A DNA stretch of 64,000 nucleotides from Malus domestica (lineage: Eukaryota; Streptophyta; Magnoliopsida; Rosales; Rosaceae), in assembly GCF_042453785.1 (NCBI RefSeq), contig NC_091670.1, forward strand, positions 41,117,501 to 41,181,500. The letters run 5' to 3'. A program made the position numbers and the translations under genes. The notes below the pieces were generated by a model. That model was not told the origin of the DNA. It saw only the letters and a program-made list of their open reading frames with translations, and searched no databases. Below are positions 33,217 to 44,182 of the stretch, one piece after another. Every line of letters begins with the position of its first letter. Position 1 is the first letter of the stretch.

Positions 33217-34518
33217 GGTGGAGGATTCACTGGTGGCGATGGAGACATGACGCAAAGCCTTTGAAAAAACCTCAATGAGCTTTAAAATCTGGTGACTGAG
33301 AGCGATGTGATCCTTTTCTGAATTGTGGATTTATGAGTTTGCTGTGACTTTCATATGGGGAACTGGATTTTCTCCTTCCAATTTCATCATTTCTGTGAAT
33401 AGGAGGAGAAGAAGATGAACAGTGTTCAATCATCTCCTTCTTCTTTTTTTATTAAAATTTTAATTATAAAAAATAACAATTGTTTTCTATTATTTAAATA
33501 TTTTTTATTTGCATAATAATATTTAATTAAATTTATAGGATCCATTTATGTGTCACATCAGCACTTAATAAAAATTTTAACAGAATTATAACGGAATGAC
33601 CACATTGATTTGCAACAATCATTTTCAGAAACTACATTGATCGATTTTTAATTTCAGGAACTATCTTGATTTGGTGAGTCAATTTCAGCGACCATTTGTG
33701 ATAAAAACCCGTACAAATAATGAAGGTTTGTTAGGGCAGACTATATTCCTTTCTTGTAGACCGTAGAGTATACTTATTTTGTAAGGCCATTTAATAAATA
33801 CCTTCATGGTATTCGTACCATAATAGAAATATCTCCAAATGTTTTTCGTAATGATCACACAAGAAATATGCATTGTATGTAAAATGCTCAGTTTAATAAA
33901 TCTCGTGTTGTAACCAATCACGTGACATGACAAAACAATTAGTAGATAATTGGAGTAATTTCTGAACATATGGCCACTAAAAGTGTGCGATAGTTTTGGA
34001 GAGAATCTCTCCATAAAACTACTAAATGTTGCGGCCACAAGATATTTGCCCCAAATTCATGAGGACAAGCTAATGATCCAGCCGGTTGATTGTGTTGAGA
34101 GTATGAACTTGATATCAAGGAATTGAAGTCTCACTTAATATGTACATAGTTGAAATAATCTTGTATCTTTTCATCCAGTCAATCGATTTTTAGTTGTAGT
34201 CAAATTTTAAGTGACATAAAAGTTCAGTGTTGGTAATAACAAGTTTAGTAAAAAATCTCGGCCATTCAACAACTAGGATATTTTCTTTAGGGAGAAAAGA
34301 ACTAGGATATTTTGTTTCCTTAGAAAATAAAATACTACAAGAGCATCAAACTAAGATTTCTTATTTTTTACATTCTCTCTTGTGGTAGCAATTCATATGC
34401 CTTGCACTTATGTTCTAATTGTTTATTTCTTGTTTTTACTCTATACTTCCATAAGATAATATACTATGGTATTTTTATTTGGACCCACTGCACGTATGAA
34501 ATCGGAATCAAATCAACT

Positions 34519-36773
34519 TCATGCATGAAGCATCGATTCCACGTACTCGTCAAGAGATGGAAGGCGCTGGTTGTCGTCGTAACTATACATCAGTGGCACC
34601 ATTCTTGTAAGATTTAGGGAAGCCTTTGTGAATGCTGCTGGAAATGGATTAGGAGACACCAATACTTTGTTCAGCTTCTTCCATTCTTGTGAAATCATAT
34701 TCGTAACATGTTCTTGTGCTTCCTCCATGGTTTTGCCTTGATGTTCATTTAAATAGTAGTTTATGTATGACCCGTCGTCTCCATCTTGATTCTCATCCTA
34801 CGATCAGTATCACAATAAGAAAATCTGACGTGCTCTATATGCATACATGCATGCTACAAATTTTGATGGACAAATATTTGTGCGATGGAGCCGGCTAAGA
34901 CATCCGCCACACATAATATAGAACCTTAGATGCAGGGATGAATATGAATTTAGTTACTATGGTGCTTGATATAAATGGTACTATAAATATGTAGTTACCT
35001 TGGCACTTCCCAAGTCGTCCCAAAGCCGAAGAATTGCTGCTGTTGAAGATATAATGGCTGGAGTGCCATTCAAGAGCTCCACACTTTGTTTGGTTATACC
35101 TTCACCCAAGAGAAAGAAAATGTGGACCAACATCACATTCACCCCAGAAGAAATAATTCCATTCTTCAAGTACTCTTCAGCCCTAGGCAAGTGCCCGGAT
35201 TTGAACCATTTTGCTTCCACTAAAAATGCATTGCACAGACTCGCCCACTGCATGCATGCATGCAAATAGAATGAATAATCTTTTAATTAAGCCTTTCTTA
35301 ATTATGCTAGTACTTAATTGTCCCGACACTAAACTAGTTAGATAAATACACTTAATAATAAGCCAATACTATGGTTTGTATATATACCGTCTTCTTTAGG
35401 GAATGCAACGGGTTCCATCCGTGCTTTTCATAAACCTTACAGCTGATTTCATCCGTCATGTCATAAAGAGCTTTGAAGCATATCTTCATGTAGTCCGGTA
35501 AATGTTCTATAGCACCAATTTCCCATCTGCAGCATTACAATTTACTGGTCAGTTAATTGTAAAAATTGGTGAAGTTAATTAAAGTTACAGGACGCTCTAT
35601 TTGTTATTACCTATTAACAACCTCCGTGAAGAGTGTGAGATCATCAAGCGTCCCATAAACGTCAAAAATGTCATCAATCAAATAGATAAATGATACAGAT
35701 TTTGTGAACTCAATCCTCTCATCTGACAAGTTTGGGTTTGTTAGGCCTGCCATGGACCAATTGTACCATTTAATAGGTTGGTCTCTTGCAAACTTCAACT
35801 CCTTAGACAATCCCAGCTCTTCCCACCATCTAATTAAGTTAATTGAAACAAATAAATTAACATTGATTAATAATTGGTTAATGAATTAAATGTAGAGACA
35901 ACAATTAAAGATTAGGGTGGTATTTTCCAATAAAGTTATTGACTTACTTGGAAACTTGAACAACTTCCTTCTGGTGAAGGGACTGGACCATATATAAATC
36001 TGTTTTTGCTACAGTTTGTAATATATTTAACCACCTATTGTATGTTCCTTGGAAACCAGAGACAAAAAAGTTCTTGGCCATGAATGGGGCCAAGCTTTTA
36101 TGATGAGGATTTCTCAATGTGTTTTCAACAACTCTGGCCTGGTGATGGTCGAGATGTAACAGGGATGAATTTAGGAAATGGCCACTAAACTTTCCAGCTT
36201 CTTCAAGTACAACTTCACCCTCTGTACTTAGCTTTGAAGCTTCATACAGACTCATCAACCCCTTGATGTCTTCACTTAACATTTGATTGAAATTTCCTTC
36301 TCCTTCCTTGAAATTGTTAAACACATCTATATTCACACGATAAACCCAAATTTTGGATTAGCTAGTTATCACATATTGAAATTATACCAGCAAGGGTTGA
36401 GCTAATTTACTGGTACCCAATACCAACCTATAGTATTGAATTATATATAGATGGTACTCACCATCAGAGACGAAGTAACCATGCTGCCTGAGTAGTCGAA
36501 AGCGGAGAGCAACTTCGTGCAGGTCGGTGGGATCATGAGCACCGTGAGCAGTAGTACTAGATATTATATGTTGCTTTTGGAGAATTTGGTCAATTTCATC
36601 TTCAAAGTGGTAGTCTATACCTAGACGTTGAACAGCATCGATCATGTCCAAACCTTCAACTGCTTGTCCTCCCACTTTTTTTAATGCACTCCTTAAGTCG
36701 TCCAATTTTTGTTCATGCTGGAAACAAATTATGCCATCCTGCGCACAAGGATGCTCCATTTTTCTTACCTTAG

Positions 36774-36804
<31 letters not shown>

Positions 36805-36981
36805 GATTTTTCTTACCTTAGATGAAGTATACTTCGTTTTGGAGTTAAGTGGTTTTAAGGGAGTAGAAAGCAAGCTGTGATCTTTGGGGATGCTCCATTT
36901 TTTAGAACTAGGGTTTTTCAGAGCAATTGGAGGAGTACAAGACGAGGTCGCAAGGGAGGACAGAAATTTTGAAAATTCCAT
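34519..36981 (-). CDS. Terpene synthase A, TPS-g type (acyclic terpene alcohol synthase-like)
   Basis: Seven exons on the minus strand: 36981-36817, 36738-36462, 36326-35948, 35829-35611, 35526-35388, 35247-34999 and 34797-34519. They join without stops into 568 residues, the usual plant terpene synthase size and seven-exon plan. The metal-binding motif DDIFD lies in exon 4, and the second metal site DDLGSAKDE spans exons 6 and 7. The N-terminal RRx8W motif is absent, as in TPS-g enzymes such as linalool/nerolidol synthases of strawberry. The first 55 residues are Ser/Lys/Thr-rich and could be a plastid transit peptide. Substrate would be geranyl or farnesyl diphosphate; the exact product cannot be read from sequence. 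Intron 1 (36739-36816) is 78 bp, open and in frame. Confidence 0.85.
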
Positions 36982-38879
36982 ATTTCTATATATCTAATCA
37001 ACTCCCAAAGAAGTAGAAGGCGAATAGAGAAAATGAGATGTTTTTCGCTCCTCTTGATCTCTCAATTTATAGAGATTGTTCATTGTGTAGAACATGTTAT
37101 GATACACTAATTAGTCTCATAATACAAGTAGTTGAATACTTGAAAAAAAAATTTAACCATTTGTATTATGACACTTGATGTACTAAACGTATTAATTCCG
37201 GTCACACTAAAAATTTCTCCAATTTATAGTCACCATGAAAATTGATTGTCGCTAGTTATTCAAGTTTTTTTCTTGTGTGGAGTCCTGAGTATCTGGGTCG
37301 GTGGTCCAAGAAAGAATAAAATATACTTAAAGTTCAAAGGCAGAGTACAATAATTAAGATTAAGCATCTAACTCTATAATTCTGTCATGCATTTACACAA
37401 TTTGGGGCCACTTTTCTCACCGCCTAATCTTGATTTGACCATAAAGCTTGAGGTAACTAATTTCTTGAAACATGAAACATAAGATGGAGGAACATTTTCC
37501 TGTCAAATTTGTGTTTAGGGCTCAAAGCGATCACTCCACCATTATATGTACCGCACACCTTTTTCTCTCATATTAGTTCGGCTATACTCCCTTATGACAA
37601 TTGATTTTATAGTGAAATCTCAATTTTTTATGATATCAGAGTAGGTTGGCCCACATATGAAGCTCAACAGCCACACGTGCTCCATGTTACCCCTTTTGTG
37701 TTGTTCACTTGTTAGACTTAAAAATTTGTCACATGCGAGAGGGCACGTGAGGATATGAAGGGTAAAAGATTCTCACATCGGTGAAGTAAAAAACCTTACA
37801 TGAGCTTATAAGAGGTTAAACTATTCTCTATATTGCCATTTGGTTTTATGATGGAACCACAATTTTCATTTCAAGTTAACCCTCATGAAAGGGAGAAACT
37901 TGCAAAGTCCTATGTTCGTCAACAACGGGACTAGGTGGATTGTTCTACCAACTTATAATAGAATGTAACTCTTATCTTGGAGTTTCAACCTAAAAAAATG
38001 ACAGTAACATGTAAATATAGATGGTTTTTTTCTTTGAAGATAGATCAGACAATCCACCTTATCTGATCACTGTCTAACACAATTTTTTTTTTTTTGCACT
38101 AGCGTGTATACTCCTTTATCCTATTAGAGTGAGGATCTAGTGACAAGGACCATTTAGTAATCTTATTTTCTTACCCTATCCTCCTGCAGGCCTCCTCCAT
38201 ATATTGCATCATCAATGAACAAAGTTGAAATTTGAACAATATATTTCTAAAGTACACAAAATTTGGTTAATAATAATGTTCCAAACTATATATATATATA
38301 ACAACAAAGGGACTAGAGTATTAATTTAAACCAACATGGTTGGGCGGCTCAGACATTTTGTAACCTTTGAATCTTTTCTTCTTCTTTCTATTTGCAAAAG
38401 TATAGGGGTCGGGGTCGGGAACTCGGGATCCAAGGAAGAACCAAATATACTTGAAAGTTCAAATGCAGTGTACGGAACGCGAAAATAGTGCTATTCGGCA
38501 AAAGCATGTTTCGGACACCATCAATATTGAAGGAAGCTTCCAAACACATCTGCCCAAATTACTGAAAAAAGATAAATAAATGAAATACGCTCAGATCTAC
38601 AACCTTTTGGTTTGGCAAACTTGTGCGGATCTCAACTATATCTATTTTCCTTTTCTTTATGTTCTTTGGTAAAAAAAATTATAATAAAATAGATTTTTTT
38701 TTAATAAACGATATTATCTATATTAAGGTTCATGTACACGATTACGTAATTCATTAATTATGTAATATGTATTATTTAGAGAATTGTTTTTGTTGAATAT
38801 AATTTAGTGAGTTCGACAGCAGCACTCAACACAACTTAATTATGACCAAACTATTTTTTAGACATTTTTTAAGGAAATA
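36982..38879. other. Upstream region of terpene synthase A
   Basis: AT-rich, with no genes seen. Parts match the region upstream of terpene synthase B. A short block near 37300-37370 recurs near 38420-38500 (CCAAG-AAGAA, ATATACTT-AAAGTTCAAA), a local duplication. Confidence 0.5.
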
Positions 38880-39190
38880 TAGCCAAAATGATCTCTAAGA
38901 TTTGCATAACTTCTCATTTGGTCATTGAGATTTGAAATCAATACAATTGGTCTTTAAGATTGTCCACCATCAATCATTTTGGTATTTGCGTGAATAGTTA
39001 TGTTAAATAAATATTAAAATGATAAAACTACCCTCAATTTAATAAACAATAGACCAAAATGATTTGACAAAATTTGAGAGTATTTTTGTCATTTTATCCT
39101 TATTTAATGGCGATTTTTAACAGAATTACCAAAATAATTTAGGGTGGACAAACTTAAAATGATTTGCATCGACGTCAGAAACGATTTTGA
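38880..39190. mobile_element. Possible fold-back MITE upstream of terpene synthase A
   Basis: Left half and right half are imperfect inverted copies: TTGTCCACC and ATTTTGGTA with AAATGATAAAACTACCCTC at about 38965-39040, against their reverse complements at about 39055-39155. The region is absent at the matching place in unit B (near 58540). No clear target duplication. Confidence 0.45.
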
Positions 39191-40514
39191 ATATAAATAA
39201 ATAAATTTTGTTGCATGTCAGATATCCTATTATACCATTTTTTTATACGTACTTTTGTTTTCTTATTCTTTTGTTTTTTTCCTAAAGCGCTGGCTACAAG
39301 AGAGATTCTTTTCTTTTCTTTATTCCTTATTCTTTGTTTTTTTTTTTTTTTTTTTTGACTTATGTGGTACTGATTGAATGTGTTGGTCTTATATTTGTAT
39401 GACATGGTCAATGACAAGTGGGCATGACAAAAATCAAGTACAGTGTAATGAAAACTAAATTTCAATGGGTTAAATTTAAAATTTTGACATTGAAGAAAAA
39501 AATAAAATAAAATCTCAAGAAACAATAGAAATGTTATAACATATACTTTAAAACCCAGTCAATACGGTTACACACCAATTATCATTTTTCTTTATTCTTT
39601 GTTCTTTCAGTTCTACTGAGAAAAACGTTTCAATGCTCCATTTTGATGACTCTATTTTTTTCCCCCTTAGTTTATGTGCACTCTCGCTTGCGAGATTATT
39701 AAAGACGGAAGATCATTAGCACTTTCGTTAGCAAGTTAGCTAGGGTGGTTGTTCATCAGCGGATTCCCCTTTTGTTCTTTTAGCTGAAAGGATAATATAC
39801 GAGATATGGTAGGAATACTGAAAGTCACTGTAGGAGTACTGAAATTAGTCAAATTAGACAGAAGTTGATGAGTAAAGTTGGGTACTAAGGTCATCTCCAT
39901 CCAAAATGACTAAATATGGTCTCATCCAGAATTATAGTTTTGTAATTTTTTTTAAATGAATAATATCAAAGCATATTCATATACCATTTCTAACTGAAAG
40001 AGTTAAGCATAGTCTATCAAGAATTTATTAGCTTTCAGTTTTTTCTTTGAATTTATTGATTAATTTAATTAAATTACTACTTATATCATTTTAAAATATA
40101 GTTATTCGAACATTATTTTTGAGTGTTAGGTGAAGGACAACTTCTAGAAGACACGTTAAAAAGAATTTTCACAAGAATTTCAACAATTTATCAGTAATAA
40201 TAAAAAAGATTAATTGTTAATTCCTCATGATTATAATTACAGGAAATAGGGATGGCCTACCAAACCTAATTTTGGGACTTTTGTTAAGTAAAGTTGGGAA
40301 TGGCACATAATGTTGATGGGTCTGTACGTGATCCTCAGACATTTTCACGATGCATACGAGACTCACGTCAATTCCTATCGTGATCCCACACTGTTTTTTT
40401 TTTGGTATGCTGCGGGAAACTGGAACGGCAAGACTTTTCGAAAAAACGAGTACAACTTTGAAATTTTCGTTTTTTTCTTCTTTCTTTTTATGGAATTACT
40501 AGTGACTAGTTACT

Positions 40515-40735
40515 GTAAGAAGGAAAAAGATTCTTTTCGAATCTTCTTTGTGGAGATCTGAGGGATCAATAAATCACGACCGTTCATCGTATATCATGCG
40601 ATTATTTTTTGTTAAATACTATTTATGTTCAATTTTAAATTTTAAATGATTTCTGACCGCGTGATGTACGATGAACGATAGTGATTGATTGATCATCCAG
40701 ATCCCCACATAGAAAATCTGAAGATGAATCTTTTC
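40515..40735. mobile_element. Possible MITE with ~95 bp inverted arms
   Basis: GGAAAAAGATTC..CTTTGTGGAGATCTG with CGTTCATCGTA (40515-40605) is inverted at 40655-40735 (TACGATGAACG, then GATCCCCACATAG..GATGAATCTTTTCCC). The middle is AT-rich. A target duplication was not resolved. Confidence 0.5.
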
Positions 40736-41993
40736 CCTATAAGAAGAACAACAACCCAAAACGCTAACTTTGTGGAACTTTCATTGTTTTTGTTAAACAT
40801 TGATTACGACCCCCGGGACTGAAAGCTAAATTGGTATTAATTCCACTCCATGCATCTTCCTTTTTCACCTACATACACAGCTAAGAGCATCTCTAAAAAA
40901 GATGTCAAAATATAAATGTCAAATGTTAATTTGATAGCTGATGTGGTAATGTTAGATTTTCTATTTTTCCAACTGATATGTTTCTTTGTTATAAATGATA
41001 TCTGTAGGACTCATTTTAAAAAAAAATCAATTAAAATACATTTTCAAAATCTATAATTGGTGCATTAATAGGACCCACACAGTAAAATAATTATAAAAAA
41101 ATTGGCATCAAAGTCATTACAAATTGTACCATCTTAATCACAAACAGCATCCCTTATGTACAACATGGTAAAGTTTTTTCACGTTCCTTTTCACATTAGT
41201 CCCAATCCTCATCCAGAGGATTGCATGGGATCTTCATTTGAACTTTAGCAACCTATCTTCGGACGTGTAAAACCGGAATCCTTTCTTCATCCAACAGCCT
41301 TAATTATATCGGGCGATGGTGTTAAATCGAGTCTAAACAATTAGAGATTAAACCATGCTGAACTCTAGTTTTGTCAAGCTCTTGTGATAGGGATGCTCCA
41401 ATGCATATGCGACTGCTGAAGCTTGATGTGTTAGTGTTGAAGAACAATGTTTGAGTTATAATTTGTCTTGAAAAGGCTCAAGAGTTAAAGAGTATGTGGA
41501 ATAAACAACGACAATAATTTAATGTGAAACGGAAAGTCCAATTTTTGTTATAGAACTTAAAATGTGTTTTTAGATGTATAAACGGCCTTGGTTGGGGATT
41601 GGTTTAATTAAACACAGGTATAATTATATGTTTACTGCAATAATCTTGATCGTTAAATTTAGTCAATGGATGAGATTACTGAGAGGAACAAGAGGCATGT
41701 TCAACAACCCTTCATATATGTGTTGTCACATTACATTTTCTACAGCTAAATAATCTAGTCCAATATGCTCAAAGGGTACATTTTCTTTTTGGGCTGCGGT
41801 CAAGACTCAAGCCCATATCAAAAGAATTCGAGTTGTATTTTTTACATTACGTGTTTTAATAGGAATTGTGAGAACTTTTATTTTTTAAGTTTTTAATTTT
41901 TTAGCACACATATCTCACAATTTGTATAATGACATATGATGTACCATTCCGTTATTGGTCACGCTGAAAAATCTCAACTCCTCCTCCGAGAGG
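40736..41993. other. Intergenic DNA
   Basis: No genes seen. 41620-41720 is a copy of sequence upstream of the DYT1-like gene (32010-32115). Confidence 0.5.
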
Positions 41994-43094
41994 ATGTCGT
42001 TCTTCTCCAGCGCTCCTTCTGCACCGCCACCCAATCTAACGTCACCAGCGGTAGGAGCATTGGCGCCATCTCCACCGACCTCTACAAAGAGCGCAACCTC
42101 AAACGCCTCGTTGAGAAGTTCAAAAAATCATCCGAGCTCTATCGCTTCCGTACCAAACTCCCATTTAGAGGACACCGTACGCCGTCTCGCCTCCGCAAAA
42201 CGTTTCAAGTGGATCGAGGAGATCCTGGAGGACGAGAAGCAGTACGCGGACTTCTCCAACGAGGGATTCGCTGTCCCACTGGTTAAGCTTTACGGGAGAA
42301 TGCCGGTGCTTGACGAAATGCCTGAGAAAAACTGTGAGCGCACCGTCTTGTCCTTTAATGCCCTCTGGGTGCTTGTGTTAACTCCAAGGATTTTGACAAG
42401 GTTGATGAGGTTTTCAGAGGGGTCTCTCAGAAGTTGTCAATTGAACCAGATGTGATGTCGTATAATACTATGATCAAGGCGTTTTGTGAAATGGGTTCGT
42501 TGGATCGGCGGTTTCGATGAGATGGAGAAGAAGGGTGTTGAGTCGGATATGATCATGTTCAACACAATCATGAATGGGTTGTTTGCGAATGATCAGTTTT
42601 TGGCAGCCGAGAATCTATGGAGTTGAATGAAGAATGTTGTCCCTGATGTTAGGAGCTACAATGCCAGGTTGTTGGGATTGGCTTCGGAGAAGAAAACTGA
42701 CGAGGCGGTTGAATTGTTCAAGGAAATGCGGAACAAGGAAGTAAAACCTGATGTGTTAAGCATCAATGCCTTGATCAAGGGATTTGTTAATGAGGGTAAA
42801 TTGGAAGAAGCTAAACAGTGGTATCGTGAACTGGTGAAGCGTAGTTGTGCTCTGCAGAAATGAACTTTCCAGGCTCTTGTTCCTTTTGTTTGCGAGAGGG
42901 GTGATTTGGACTTTGCCTTTGAACTCGGCGACAAAATTTTCAAAGGGCGTCTCCTTGTGGATGTGGAGTTACTGCAGACTCTGGTGGATGGGATAGCTAA
43001 TGCTTCCCGGATCAATGACGCAAAGAAGATTGTGAGGCTTGGGAACACAAATACATACCTGCGTTACAATTTGCAGTTGCCTTCAGAGGAATAA
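41994..43094 (+). pseudogene. PPR protein pseudogene, mitochondrial ribosomal PPR-like
   Basis: From about 41994 fragments in changing frames read ISTDLYKERNLKRLVEKFKK, EDTVRRLASAKRFKWIEEI, VLDEMPEKNCERTVLSFNAL, PDVMSYNTMIKAFCEMGSL, NVVPDVRSYNARLLGLASEK, DEAVELFKEMRNKEVKPDV and NALIKGFVNEGKLEEAKQWY. This is the order of the short PPR proteins related to At1g55890/At3g13160, described as plant mitochondrial ribosome subunits. At least three frame changes (near 42000-42160, 42290-42370 and 42500) and an internal TGA (42624-42626) break it. It has no introns, like the family. Not functional. Confidence 0.75.
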
Positions 43095-43384
43095 TGTATT
43101 TCTGTTGTTGTTTGTTTCTGTTTGCATGTCGAAATGTTTGTGCTTTTATTGCTAGACACTTCTAATTTATATAGTTAAATTTGTGCAAGCTTCAAACATT
43201 CCTTCAATTTCAGTGTTGAATAGTTATTATTACACAGATTTTCATACAGCCTGGATTTCATATACGCCTCAAGAGGTGGAAGGTGTTGGTCATCATCGTA
43301 GCGACACATTAACAGGACCAATTCTTTGTTTAACTGCTTCCATTCTTCCTAAATCATATTTACAGTATTTTCTTGTGTTTCCTC

Positions 43385-44040
43385 TGTTGTGCTAGGACAG
43401 CACCAAACCCGTTGGAACCAACTCAAGCTAACCCACAGGAAATTTATCAAATGAAATGCAAGAACAAAATATTAAAGACACCAAGATTTTAACGAGGTTC
43501 CTCAACAGTCAGTGTAACTGGAGTACGTCCTCGGAGCAGTAGGAGCTCACCCAATAATCCACTATCAACCAAATGGGAGTTTACAAAATGTTGACAATCT
43601 CACAACCCAAAAGCCCAATACACCCAATAACTCTCACACACCAAAGAAACAAATAGAGAGGGAAATATAGTGAATAATTTCATCTCTATACAAAGCTCAA
43701 AGCTAATACACGAATACAACTTTGATTGAGTGAGTACCAACAAAGAAAGAAAATCACCTTTCTTTCTTCTATTCAAAATGGGGCTGCAGCACCTCTGTTT
43801 TTGCTCTCATTTTCTGCTACGTTTTTTTCCTCTCTTATGGCTTCATTACTACACTTCATCAAAAATAGCAATTATTTCTCTTTCGAAGAACTCATCCGTG
43901 ACTTCCCATGGACCAAGACAACTTTAGACCAATTCCCTTTTCTTTTCCCCAAAACAAGGAAGAGACATAATTATTTTGTCTTTTTTTTTCTTTTTGATTT
44001 GTTTAATTAAAAGGTGGCCACTTGGCCACATACTCCAACA
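43385..44040 (-). repeat. 3' LTR of copia 3 (minus orientation)
   Basis: 656 bp, flanked outside by TCCTC. Confidence 0.94.
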
Positions 44041-44182
44041 ATCTCCACCTTGGCCAAGTTCCGAAAAACGTCATGATAAGCCAACCAACACAATTAACAC
44101 ACAACATCACTCCCAAACATTAGCAAGAGAACAACTCATGCCGAGCCAAATACTCCAAAACTCCTACTGCTCAACGCCTTCT

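Larger units (their letters stand above)
32370..33710. mobile_element. Pack-MULE-like element with ~280 bp terminal inverted repeats
   Basis: Left terminus 32370-32648 (GGATTTTTATCATAAATG) and right terminus about 33435-33710 (reverse complement GGGTTTTTATCACAAATG) are inverted copies over about 280 bp, with scattered differences. Flanks GTACAATGAA and GTACAAATAA match at 8 of 10 bases and may be an old 9-10 bp target duplication. The GC-rich interior contains a fragment of a GATL gene and a GA microsatellite at 33168-33212. No transposase. Confidence 0.75.
33820..40420. repeat. Segmental duplication, unit A (contains terpene synthase A)
   Basis: It corresponds to 54655-63240 (unit B). Downstream of the gene, GTAATGAYCACACAA and AATCACGTGACATGAC occur in both. 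Upstream, GTGCTATTCGG, CAGATCTA and ACCTTTTGGTT..GGCAAAC, CAGTCAATACRGTTACAC and GGGAATGRCACATAAT occur in the same order in both. Each unit also holds private insertions. The boundaries are approximate. Confidence 0.75.
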
